DNA from: Struthidea cinerea
Lineage: Eukaryota; Chordata; Aves; Passeriformes; Corcoracidae
NCBI GenBank assembly: GCA_013397865.1
Contig: VZTI01000933.1
Location: forward strand, 1,887,046 to 1,951,045
Reading direction: 5' to 3'
Length of the DNA: 64,000 nt
Made by a program: the position numbers and the translations under genes. The notes under the pieces are model-generated. The model had not been told where the DNA came from and ran no database searches. It was given only the letters and a program-made list of their open reading frames with translations. Below are positions 1 through 11,441 of the stretch, one piece after another. The first letter of the stretch is position 1. Each line of letters starts with the position of its first letter.

Positions 1-160
1 CCGGCCCTTCCCGGTCTGCGGCGGGGAGCGGGGGAGCGCCCCGGAGAGCCGGGAAGGGAGCGGGGGAGCGCCCCAGGGGTTGGGCTGCACCGAGCGGGGC
101 CTGCGCGGCGAGCGGGCGCTGCCCGCCCCGGCCGGAGCTGGCAGCCTCTCGGAGCCGTAG
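1..160 (+). other. CDK1: CDK1 exon 1, noncoding (5' limit unknown)
   Basis: A donor-like GTAACG follows position 160, and the next good acceptor in the correct context is at 679-680, just before the start-codon exon. Known CDK1 genes have a short untranslated first exon in a CpG island, which matches. The left border is uncertain and may lie outside the window. Confidence 0.55.
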
Positions 161-330
161 GTAACGCGGATCCGCCCGGTGTCCGGAGCCCCCCGGAGCT
201 GGTGCTGGCCCGGAGCAGCGGGGGAGGTGTGCCGTGCCAGCCCCGGCTGCTGCCTCCGCGGGCTGCGTGGGGCACTCACCCAGGGACGCCCTGGGCCGGT
301 GTTCCCTGGCGTGGCTATCGCCCAGTCCCC
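1..330 (+). promoter_or_regulatory. CDK1: CpG-rich 5' end (CpG island) of CDK1
   Basis: The segment is very GC- and CpG-rich, and composition drops sharply to AT-rich after about 330. It covers the noncoding first exon and the start of intron 1. The core promoter with the cell-cycle elements known from vertebrate CDK1 genes (CCAAT boxes, CDE/CHR) is not visible and probably lies left of the window. A 19-bp direct repeat (24-42 and 56-74) lies inside it. The transcription start cannot be fixed from sequence alone. Confidence 0.7.
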
Positions 331-680
331 GGATTCTTACATAGCGGGATTCCTATCTGTTTCTAGCACGTTCCTATTGAGTGCGTAGCTAGGTAAAAAT
401 TATGAGTAGGGTGCATTTTTTTTTTTTAGTTCCCTGGAGGAGCTTTCTTCAAAGATTTTTTTAATTTTTTTTTTCTTTGGAATTACTGCCCACTCGTACT
501 TTGGGGGGTAGTTTTTCTAGCTGGAATTCTGCATAAATATAGTCTGTGTTTTTGTTGATGAGAGCAGTTGAGTGTTTCACATTACAGCTTAATTATGTGA
601 AGCACAACTTGCTTCTTGTCTGTGTTCAGGACAACAACTGTTCACCCTCACTTTCTGTTTACTTTTCCTGTCCATTTCAG

Positions 681-731
681 GGATAACCACAACAATGGAT
701 GATTACACTAAAATAGAGAAGATTGGGGAAG
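681..731 (+). other. CDK1: CDK1 exon 2 (start codon exon)
   Basis: The acceptor TTTCAG ends at 680. ATG is at 695-697, and the donor GTAAGT begins at 732. It encodes residues 1-12 plus the first base of Gly13, ending within the glycine-rich loop. Confidence 0.95.
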
Positions 732-3700
732 GTAAGTATGGGGAACAGTGAGCTTTTAAATGCTCCAGAGTTTGAGCTATGAAGTGTCCCAGAAGCTCTG
801 TGCACTCTGGCTGTTACAGGAACCACTGAGATCCAACCAAGTGGCTAAATAAGTCTGTGGCTTACTGTGGTAATTATCTGTATCTGTAAAAGCTTTCAGC
901 CTGTCCTTTTTTTGAAAGTGATGTGGTCTTTTTAAAACAACTGACCAATGTTGAAAAGTGTCTGCCTTCATTTTGATGGCTAATGGTGTAACATTCCTCC
1001 AAAAGGGAGAAAAAAATATGTTCTGAGTCCTGAAATCAGCTTTACAGTTTAGGAAGGTCCCCCATTCCTGTGTGTATGGACTCACCAGTTGCCCCTGAAT
1101 TTGTGCAATGTGTGGTTTTGCTTGGAGCTGCTGGTAGGGAGTAGTATTTTCTGGCTTGTTCTGCTGTGATTACATACGGGCAGTGCAGGTGTCAAGGGAA
1201 AGCACAGATTGGAAGCCTCTGTGGAGAAGTGAATTTTAACAATTACTTGACATTGAGGCACTAAGAAGATGGCTTCGATGCAGATGTTAGTCACAGCCTC
1301 CCTTTTACTGGAAATCCAGCCTGTGTTAACTGTAGGAGTCTGTGTTTTTTATAACATGCTACAGAAGGCTCTAGCCTTGGTGAGCATGGAGTAACAATAG
1401 GGGATACACATCATAAAGTCACCCCAAGACATCAGACTTGAAAGTTTGAAGTACATTGCTCCGACACTGCGGTCTCTGAGGCAATAGCAAAAGGTGTGCT
1501 TGGATCTCGCAACAAAACTTTGTAACCAAAGCCTTGTGCATCAATCTTTCTGAAATAAATTAGTTTGGGCTTCATGTGAGGGATTAATGCTTCAAGAAGG
1601 GTAAAAAGAGAAGGCTTACCTTGACTTGGTTCGAGGGTTCTACTTCTGTGAACGCTGATGATTAAAATGGATTGATTTGGGATTTGATATTGGTTCCAAT
1701 TTCAGTTTCTGCTGAGACCCACAGCACTAGCCTCTCTCCTGCACTGAGGATTGTGCCAGAGGTATTTCTACAGCTCACACCCATGGATGGCTGGATCTCA
1801 GACTGCAGAAGGAGCGCTACTTACATTTGCAGCTAAACCTTCAACATTTTAATATGATGTGTCAATGGCAAAATCATAACCCTGTATAGTGATCTTGCCT
1901 GAAAGTTAATCAACTTGAAACTCAAACAGTATCTGATTTTATAACTACATCTTTCAGATATTCACCTTTCACACTTAGGCTTCTAAGTACTCCATCCTAA
2001 CAAATGCTACACTTCATGGGTGGCATGCTTTAAACAAACAAAACTATTGCTCAGTTAAATGTCACAGTTAAGTAGTAGTTTGTAATCAAACAAAATACTC
2101 CATTTGCAAAGACTTTTCCTATGTTAGCAGCTCATATTTGCAATAACTTATTTGTACCTGAGGCTGGTACTTCCTGTATTTGTTTCACTGTCTTTTTGTT
2201 CAGGTACCTATGGTGTTGTGTATAAAGGTCGTCACAAAACCACAGGCCAAGTGGTTGCAATGAAGAAAATACGTCTAGAAAGTGAGGAGGAAGGTGTTCC
2301 AAGTACTGCTATCCGAGAAATTTCTTTATTAAAAGAGCTGAATCATCCCAATATAGTCTGGTATGCATATCCTGGTATTTAGCTAAACTCTTGGAAGGAC
2401 ACTAGGTCCCATCGATCATAAATTATTTTTCCACTGATCTAGTGAGGTGAGAACCTCTCTGTTTAATACAGTGTCTGCTTTGCAGCAAATAGTTCAATTC
2501 CATATTTATGCCAGTTTTTTAATTAAGCCTTCCTCATGCTGCCTTTTTTCCATTCTAGGAATTGAACAAATTTTTATTAATTTAGACATTTCTGTAAGTT
2601 ATTTTCAGAGGGGTTATTGGGAGAATGGAGGCGGCATACCTCGTGAGAACTGGCTGAAGCTGTTACTTCAGGCAGTCTCAGAAGTTTATTTGCCACCTTG
2701 GAATAGACCATTTGACTTGAGTGTTCTGATGTTCTTCCCTGCTGTTCTGTAGCAGGAATTTAGATGTGTTTTGATGCTGTCAGAGCTGGCACACCTGAGT
2801 TATGAGTGAAACTTCCATCAGTGACTATTTGACCTGTAAAAATGATTGCAGCTATTGTCTTCCCCACAACATACTGGCTTGCTCTTTAATGCAGCAAAGT
2901 GCTTGATCTTTAATGTGCCTTAAAACTGGCCAAGTTCCAGCCAGGTAATGTCTCAATGTAGTTATCTATGCTTGGGTTTAGGAACCCCTACACTCTAATA
3001 AGGATGAAGAAGATATTTAAAAATGTGTGCAAATCCTGCTGTGTCTATTAGATTCCTATTAAATATTCCCTTAAACCCTCCTAGTAATTCAGGCTCTGCT
3101 ATAACAAGCCAACTTCAAAGAGAAGCTAGGCACCAACACCCACAGATGGGGGGTTTTCTTAAAGGCAACAGTATTTTTTCCTCAGAATCCTGTGTCTGAT
3201 ATGGGGGAACATAAATTTAAGAGGAAGCATATCAGCTGTTATCTCAGTCTGACACTGTTTCAGATACACTTGATTTTCCAGATGACAGTTAAACTCACTA
3301 AGCCTGTTGTTTGAAGACTTTTAAGACTTCCATAATAGGAACCTGGAGATGTCAGCTTGTATCCCTGTTGAGAGAGGAAATGTAACTGTGAGTCCATGCA
3401 TTTTGCAGTAGAATTAATTGTATACTCAATTTTTAGTCTTCAGGATGTTCTCATGCAGGATTCACGACTGTACCTCGTCTTTGAATTCCTTTCCATGGAT
3501 CTCAAGAAATATTTGGATAGCATTCCATCTGGCCAGTATTTGGAACGTTCACGTGTTAAGGTAATGAGGACGTTTTCTTAATTTCAGAGGGAATTTAATC
3601 TAAAGATGACCTACTAAGCCATAAGCAGCTCTTATTTTCAGTATAATTAACTCTCTGAGGAGAAATAGAAGGTTAAATAAGCAGCTGTAGATAATAAGAT

Positions 3701-6700
3701 GAATGTGAGTTTTGCTTTCAAATGCCACTTGAAAATCTTAATTACTGAGGTTGAACTGCCTTAAACTAGTCTTCAGAATTAATTTGTGTAGCTTTTGATT
3801 GATATTAACTCAATATCTGCGATGTTTTGGATCTCCGTTTCCTTCTACTGTGGGGACAGCTAATGTAAGGGAACACCTTTGTGTTGCAGGACCCTGACAT
3901 GTACTAAAGGTAACTCCTTCCCTTCTTTCCTCCCATCTCATCCTTTCTAGAGTTATCTGTACCAAATTTTGCAAGGTATTGTCTTCTGCCACTCAAGAAG
4001 AGTTCTGCACAGAGACTTGAAACCTCAGAATCTCCTGATAGATGACAAGGGGGTGATTAAACTGGCGGACTTTGGATTGGCCCGGGCCTTTGGAATTCCA
4101 GTGCGGGTCTACACTCATGAAGTGAGTTGGGATGTGCTTCTGGTGGTTTGGATAGTGCTTACTTGCTTCCTGCTGAGAACTGGTTATGAAAGAGCTAAAA
4201 AGAATTGTGGAGCTTTTTCAAGTCATAAGCTAACAAAACTATGAAAAAGTTAGGTTTTGCTTTGCAAAACAGTTTTTTACCTCTTTGAAAGTTTACTCAA
4301 GGTGGTTTTACTCTAAGGTTCCAAAGCATTTTTTGAATCCCACTCACAGTGAGTCAGATGGACTCAGACTGGTTGCTCACTGTCTCATAAAGGTGTTTAT
4401 GCTTTGCAAAGCACTCAGGTTTGAGGGGCTTGTGACTGGGTGGCAAAGGATCCCTGCTCTTAAAGAAGTCATGCAGGCAGCTGCTTTTCTTGAAGTAGAA
4501 GCTACTGCAATGGAGTTGGTTTGTCTACAAATTAAGTTTGAAACTAGTATTACACTTTCAGTAAAACTTCTACTACTGGCTATTTTTACCAAGAAACTGT
4601 GAATGCTGCTTAATAATGAATGAGCAGTTATTCTTGCAGTCAATTAAAGGACCTGATTCCACAAACTGAACCTTTCCTTGTTCCACAGGTAGTGACACTG
4701 TGGTACAGATCTCCAGAGGTGCTGCTGGGTTCTGCCCGTTACTCTACTCCTGTAGATATCTGGAGCATAGGGACCATATTTGCTGAGTTGGCAACTAAAA
4801 AGCCACTTTTCCATGGGGATTCAGAGATTGACCAGATCTTCAGAATCTTCAGGTATGGTGGGCTGCACCTTTCCTTGCTGCCTGTGTGGCACTACACAAC
4901 AGTTGTGTGTAATTAAAAGTGTATTAGCACATAACATTTCTGACTAAACTGCTTAATATTTTGCTTATGCTTGCACAGAGCTTTAGGGACCCCCAACAAC
5001 GAGGTATGGCCTGAGGTGGAATCCCTGCAAGACTATAAAAACACATTCCCAAAATGGAAACCTGTCAGCCTTGAAACACATGTCAAAAACTTGGATAAAG
5101 ATGGACTTGATCTACTGGCTGTAAGTAGTCAGTCTTAAACTACTGATTAAGAAACTGAGTGGGCTGTTTCAAATACTCCACAATACACAAAAAGCTGTAC
5201 TAATCAGACCTGGCTAGAAGGAAAAAATGGAGATGCTCAAGCTATCAGCAGTGGTATGACTCTTCATTCTTGTAGAATTAACACCTGGTGTGATATGCAC
5301 TCCTTTCACAAGTAATACCAGACTATTTTTCATGTGAAGCAGCTATGCCTCAGCTTTTTTATAATAATAAACCAGGTACAGCTTGAAAGTGAGGATGAGT
5401 CTTCACAAAGAGGTCTCAGTGAAGGCTTCTGCTCATCAAGTAGCTGTCACGTTCCTGCTGCCAGCACCAATTGTGATGTGGCTGTATGACTGCTGAGCCA
5501 ACTGGAAATGTTTGTTTTATGGTAGCATGTGGATTAATCTAGGTGGACTCATCTTGGTTAAACTTTCATGATGGTCTTAACTGAGTAAACGAGGATGGAA
5601 ACAGCTGAACGTATTGATTAGCTGAGACAAGAAACTTAGTTCAAGTCTGTCTGTAGTGTCTGCCTCAATTGCCTTTAAATTTTGAGTTAAAGATTTTTGG
5701 CTGTGGTGTATTAACTCTTAATTGGTATCTCTTGTGTCTAGTGTGAGTTTTCTTTAGTTCTGCGGCCAGGCAGTTAAATTACTACAGTAGGCTTTTAATT
5801 GGGAAGCTCTTCATCAAGCTTTTCCATTTAGTGCTCTTCCAGCCCATGTGCTGCCATTGTGGGCTAATTTAGGCCACATTTTAGGTGTGCTCTTTGATGT
5901 CCTGAGGTATAATAATGTCCTTTGGCTGTCCTAAAGCTGCATTTGTACAGTGCAGCCCTACATTTGGGGGGATGGGGGGTGCTCTGTGTGTCTCAAGACA
6001 AGCTGACACTTCAGAACCCATTGCACAGCAGTACCTGTGGCTCAGGGCTGCAAGCAGTCACAGAGTAGTTCATTACCCATATTTGGTAATATGGCAGAAT
6101 ACTCTGAATGAAGCAGTGTTGCCCCAAAAGCTCAAAGGATCACAATTTCTCAGTTTTTCTTGTGGAACAGAGCCCCAGTTCACACTGACAGCCTGAACAT
6201 TTGTTAAGCATGTAGTTGTCCTGGATAGCTCTGAACGTTGCAGCACAGTTGTCTTACAGAAATAAGACCACTGACAGCACCTTTATTGAATCAGTTTGAA
6301 ATAGAATTGTTATGGACTGCATTTACAAACTAAAATCAATGGAACAGGCAGGAGAATCTTGTTGATACAGTTGTATGAAAAGGACCTGCCAAGGGCTCTT
6401 CTGTGCTTAGGTGGGGCTTCACTGTGTGAAGCCAGTGGTTAGGGCTGCTGCTAATAAAGGCAAAAAAAAGTACTAGTTCTTCGTGGTGTTAACACAATTC
6501 TAGTCTCAAAGCACATTAAATTCTCTAAAGTCTTGTACAGTTTTGCCTTAATCATTGTTGACATTTTAGTTTCCTGTTAGTGCCGGGTGACAGTGGTATT
6601 CCTGACTGGAATCCCTTTAAGTTTCCTATGGCACTTTTAAGCCTTTTAAACCAGTAATATAACTTTAAAGGCAACAAAACTGAACAGTTCATTCTAGAGC

Positions 6701-8286
6701 ACAAGCTCAGATATGTCAATGAAAATGTTAATTTTTTTCTATAGACTACTGCAGATGGAATTAGTATGTAAAGGAGCTGTCTTTGAAAATGTCTTAACAC
6801 AAAAAATGTGTAATTCAAATTGCACGAGTCAGGTTGTAAATTTAAGATCTTCATAACCTAAATGACTTCTGTGGCCAGCATTTCAAAGCACTTAATGGCT
6901 GTCATCAAAAATGTTGAATTATCAAGACAGTAGGTGCCAGAAAAAACTGATGTTCGACTGCTCAGAGAAGCTTCTTCCTTCACTTACTCTATCAGTTGCA
7001 GTGCTGTAGTCTCGGTGTCACGGCATTCCTTTTGCAGAGAAATTTCCCGCTTTAGGTCAATTTTGAGAGGACCTTTGATATCAGAATTAACTATAGGTCA
7101 CTGTTCTGGGTATAGGTAGTGGGAACCTGCCATGAGGTAAAATTGGACATGCAAGGTTAAATTCAGAGGCAGTGTTGCATTTGGCAGAAGTTCAGAAATG
7201 CAAATTCAGTGTTTTAAATCAACTTGGAAGACTCCCTGTAGAATGAAGTGTAAAGACAGTTTAAATGTCAAGACTGAATACTGGGCAGAGTACTACTGGT
7301 TAAGTTTTGTTCTGGAAGACAGATTTGTTGTGCAGACAGGGAAGAGGCAGCTAGTGGAATCCTGATTACCTGAATTTGAAATGGTCTGTCCTTTAGTAAG
7401 GAGAAATAAAAAGACTTTGCTAGTTTTAGGTCTAGTAGAAAACTGCTGAATACTCAATTCCTTTTTTGACCCCTTGTATGATATAAGCTGTAGATACTTT
7501 TTTTTTAAATGACTAAAACCAAATTTCCTCCTGTTCTAGAAAGGTCTGGGCTATTTTAATGGCTATGGCATTCACTCGTTCTGCTCTATCACCTTTACTG
7601 AGGTATTCAAATGAAGTATTTCATTGCAAAGAGACTCAAGTTTTAACTCAGTTTTCTTCAGTTCTACCTGAAGTAGTCTTGTAGTCTACTTTCCAATTTG
7701 GATTTTGAAACTGAGTGATGATTCTCTTATTTTAATTGTAAAGTGCTTCACCAGCCTGAGCAGAAGCAATTTGACATCATTTTCTTCAATGTCAATAACA
7801 AAGCAAGTGTAAGACCACTTGTCCCTGTAAACATTTAGGGCTCCAACAGCTTAAACCTTATTAATTTCCCTCAGAAGCTGAAACAAAAATAGTTATTGCT
7901 GCTTGGTTCCTGGTTCTGGATTTAGTTCAGTGGATGTGGTACCCAGATACAGGCAAGGGCTTGGTTACAGAACAGGAGGGTAGATGGGATTCTTCACTTT
8001 CTGAGATGTTATGCACTGCTACTGACTTGTAGGGGAAATAACCTCTCCAGCTAGAAGAGCACAGAACAAAGGGGGAAAATGTCTTTATGGTACTTTTGGT
8101 ATTATGGTTAAATGTCTACCTATTTAACATGATTTTAGTTCACATTTCATGAGTTTCTTTTTTTTCTTCCAGAAAATGTTAATTTATGATCCTGCAAAAA
8201 GAATTTCTGGCAAAATGGCCTTGAACCATCCATATTTTGATGACTTGGACAAATCGACTCTTCCTGCTAATCTGATTAAGAAATAG
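695..8286 (+). CDS. CDK1: Cyclin-dependent kinase 1 (CDC2), complete, seven coding exons
   Basis: This is the catalytic subunit of the mitotic kinase. It pairs with cyclin B (and A) and phosphorylates Ser/Thr-Pro sites to drive G2/M entry in nucleus and cytoplasm. The coding joins are 695-731, 2204-2360, 3437-3560, 3951-4121, 4689-4852, 4979-5120 and 8173-8286. They give 302 residues, against 297 in human. Visible landmarks are the glycine loop with T14/Y15 (inhibitory WEE1/MYT1 sites), K33, the PSTAIRE cyclin-binding helix at 45-51, HRDLKPQN at 126-133 with D128, DFG at 146-148, and T161 in the activation loop. The start has a strong context (A at -3, G at +4). The tail is longer than the human one and ends in Ile-Lys-Lys. 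Residue 65 is Cys, encoded across the exon 3/4 junction, where human has Ser. No frameshift is seen, and all introns are GT-AG. Confidence 0.98.
2204..2360 (+). other. CDK1: CDK1 exon 3
   Basis: The acceptor CAG ends at 2203 and the donor GTATGC begins at 2361. It encodes residues 13-64 plus two bases of codon 65: T14/Y15, K33 and the PSTAIRE helix. Confidence 0.97.
3437..3560 (+). other. CDK1: CDK1 exon 4
   Basis: The acceptor TTTTAG ends at 3436 and the donor GTAATG begins at 3561. It encodes the rest of residue 65 through 106, the hinge and the end of the N-lobe. Confidence 0.97.
3951..4121 (+). other. CDK1: CDK1 exon 5
   Basis: The acceptor TTCTAG ends at 3950 and the donor GTGAGT begins at 4122. 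It encodes residues 107-163: the catalytic loop [11 protein letters not shown], and the activation loop with T161. Confidence 0.97.
4689..4852 (+). other. CDK1: CDK1 exon 6
   Basis: The acceptor CCACAG ends at 4688 and the donor GTATGG begins at 4853. It encodes residues 164-217 plus two bases of Arg218. It includes the [10 protein letters not shown] segment and the start of the C-lobe helices. Confidence 0.97.
4979..5120 (+). other. CDK1: CDK1 exon 7
   Basis: The acceptor GCACAG ends at 4978 and the donor GTAAGT begins at 5121. It encodes residues 218-265 and ends on a codon boundary. It includes the GTPNNEVWP insert typical of CDKs. Confidence 0.96.
5121..8172 (+). other. CDK1: CDK1 intron 7, the gene's largest (3.05 kb)
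   Basis: This stretch separates exons 7 and 8. It is AT-rich. No exon, RNA gene or recognisable transposable element was seen; open frames such as 5915-6196 have no recognisable content. Confidence 0.8.
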
Positions 8287-8520
8287 GCCTTTGGACTATA
8301 TAATCTGGAGGGAAATAATTGTGATTATTATTTTACTCTTAAGTCTAATTTGTATGTCTGTCTTTTTGCTCTCAAGACTGGCTGTATTCAGTTTGTTTTG
8401 GTTTAAGTGTTATCTAAATGTAAATATTAACCTGTTAGTGCTGAGTTCAAATGCAATGCAAATATTGCTGCAATTAATGCAGTCAACTTTCTATAAATAA
8501 AGCTTTAACCCCAGTGAAGG
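8173..8520 (+). other. CDK1: CDK1 exon 8, C-terminus and 3' UTR
   Basis: The acceptor TTCCAG ends at 8172. It encodes residues 266-302 and the stop TAG at 8284-8286. The 3' UTR is short, about 230 nt, and AT-rich. The right border is estimated from the polyA signal. Confidence 0.9.
8496..8501 (+). terminator. CDK1: CDK1 polyadenylation signal AATAAA
   Basis: A canonical AATAAA lies 210 bases after the stop codon. A T-rich stretch follows at about 8550-8570, consistent with a downstream element. Cleavage is expected near 8515-8525. Confidence 0.85.
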
Positions 8521-11421
8521 ACTGAACTTATTTCCTGGCCATGGCTGTTCTGCAGGACTCTTGTTTTCTTTGGAATGCACTGGTAAGGTACCACTAGTAC
8601 CAATGGCTAAAAAAAAAGTTGCTAACCCAAACTTCTAAATGGTTGTTCCTGCTTTGACAGGAAATTCTCAAGTTTGAGATGTTTTAGTGTAATGTTAGTT
8701 ACGATTTCACTTGATCATGGCAACTGATGTGCCAAAGAACGCCAACTGTGAGATCTGCTGAAGGATTGCAACTTAAAGTGTAGATGGCCAAACTGATTTT
8801 AGGGTTTGAGTTTTTGAAGGCAGCTGCAAATCAGGATTTGAGAAAAGTCCCTTGCTCTATGTTTTTGTTATCTTGGAGGCCCAAGAATTTACCCAGATGT
8901 TGGAATGTTAACTCTTAGGAATTGTAATCATAAGCTGAGATGCCACACAGGCTTTCCCATGATTAAAGCAGCAGCTTTTTAAAGCTCCCTGGCATTTACC
9001 TGAACCAGGTGAGAGTGTTGTCAAAAGTTCAAATAGAGTTCAAAGGTACATGCTAATAACTGATTGTATGTTAGTTTCCAATTGCTACCTCTATTCTTGG
9101 CTTTCAGACGTGGCAGTATGGATGGGGGTGTACATCTGGGCTAAGTTTTATTGGCTCCAGGCACTGTCGTGCTCCTCTGCCTGCTGGTTAGGGACCAAGG
9201 CTCGCAGCACAACGGGGAATAGGATTGAAAGTATTTAGATTTCTAAATCGGGTGTGTGAAAGCATTAATATGAACTCTTAACACTGAAGCTTGTAGGAAT
9301 CCTGTCCTACAACTGCTGAATCTTGGCACTAAAAGCAGTGGAGATGACATCTATGCAGTTCATCAGATGTTAGTGTCCATCAGGAGCTGAAAGTATTGGT
9401 GTTAGACCTAGCAAGCAGCACGGTGAGAGGTAACTTCCACTTGGGGTGTTACCACTGTTCTCTAAAGTGCTTCATCTCCAGAAGTACTGGGGACTTGGCT
9501 TAATGGGATCGTGTGGTAGCAGAGCACTGAGGAGGAGAGGTTTTTTGAAATCATACAGGTAAGTTACTTAATTGAAGGCAGGGGGGAAAAAGATGGTGAT
9601 GGCTGACTCCTTTCTGTTATCACCAGTGCAAGGATGCAGTTTCAAGACAAAGCAAGGACCTAATTTGTCTCCATTTGAATGTAGTAACTTGATATGGGCT
9701 GTACAGGCCAAGGGATTTGTAATTGCTGCTGCTAATTGGTTACCGTGGTGCAGAAAAAGAGGGGAACCTGCCAGTAACTGCATTAAAAATCGGAAGCTAG
9801 TGCATAGAAAAGGTTCTGTGTGTGGAAAAGACTTCAGCTGGGCAAACTATTTTGTTGCTTGTAGTACTGGTAAAGCTTTATTTTTGTTTTGTAAGTAACT
9901 GATATCTGTCTCAGTTTCATGTGATATGAGGAATGCTTTAGCCTATCTTAACTAACAACTGAAGTACTAAAATTTCCAAAGAGAGCTTTTCAAACAATAA
10001 CTTACTCCAAGTCTGCGATCTTGTTTAGCCAGGCACTGTTACAGGTGCTGGTGTGACATCACTGCAGCTCTGAATGAGCTATTATAGTGCTCCTCCTAGC
10101 ACAGGGGAGGGGCAGGGGCACACAGCGCTGTCCATTTGTGCCTCAGGTGAGATCAGGTGCTGAGTATCGTACCCAGACACCTGACTCACTGTCACAGCTC
10201 CACTGTTATCACAATGAGGTGGTTATCAGCAAGGCAAATCGCTTCCCTTAGGGAAAATAACATCATCTACTCTTGGGAACTGCCCTGCTGCCTGCACCTA
10301 GCATGTGGAAGGTTTGTGATGTTCAAGCTTTGGCCACCTAAAACTCAATTTTATTCCAGTGAAAACTGGGTGTGCCTTGCACTTTGGGGATTTAAGCCAC
10401 TGTGGGTGATAATCAGCAGACTTATTTATTGACACCTATTGCAGTAGCTTTCTTCTGAATGTTGTAAGAGCTGGGGATGGAATCACTGTATTTAAAAGCA
10501 ATGTGCCCTTGTCCAAAATTAAGTTCTGTAATGTAATGTTGCATCAGTATTGCCTCTGGCTGCTCAGTATCTTGTTTACTACTAGAGCACAAGTAAACCC
10601 CAGCTGAAAATGATAAACTTAACTTGGTGTTTGACTTCACTTGCTTGTCCTCCATCCCATTAAAATGTAATGTAGGTGAAAAACTTTTGTGTATACAAAA
10701 ATAGGATTTTACACAGGATCAAACTGGGGTTTTGGTGCTGGATTTTTTTTAAGTTGCCAGGTGCTAGAAGGCTGCTGAGGTGTGGAGTAGGTGTAAGCTT
10801 TATATTGGTCCAGAGGGGATGGGAAATGTACCTGCTGGAGTCAGAAAGAAGATACCTATTCAGTCAGATTGCAGCTGCATTTGCTATTTTTAAGCAGCAA
10901 ATCAAACTTCTGCAGCAAATGAGTGGGAACTTACCAGCGTTCCCATGTTGGTATCTGGGGTTACTTCTGAACAGCCAGTTTTGAACAGCACTATTTCCTC
11001 CTGGGTGCCCACAGCCCTGCACAAAGGCACAGCACTACCACTGGCTCTGTTTGATTTTGTTTTGTATCAGGTTTGTAAAGCCTGAGTGGGAATAAGGAAA
11101 CACTGATATACAGGCCCTATTTCATTAAGCCTGACTATTTATTCTCAACCAAGCTCCTTGCCTCATTTTCTGACAAGCTGCATCAATTTATGGAGTAATC
11201 TAAGAATTTCCCATTGCTTTGACCACCAGCTGCTCTGGTTTACATCTGCTGCATCAATGGCTCATTCCAGGTAATGGCTTTTGATTTTGTTCCCACTGTA
11301 TTCCTGTATAAAGCATTGTCTCCTCGTGTGTAAATGTCAGCAGGGTACGGGGTGTTCTCCTCTGTTGTTGGGCATATTTTATGTCAGCCTGGCTATTTCA
11401 ATATATTCTTGTTGTGTTTGA

Positions 11422-11441
11422 ATCAATAGCAGGCTATTGAT
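11422..11441. promoter_or_regulatory. Palindromic ONECUT/CUX-type site
   Basis: Two 9-bp arms, ATCAATAGC and its exact reverse complement, are separated by AG. Each arm contains ATCAAT/ATTGAT, the core bound by ONECUT and CUX factors. Binding is inference. Confidence 0.3.
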
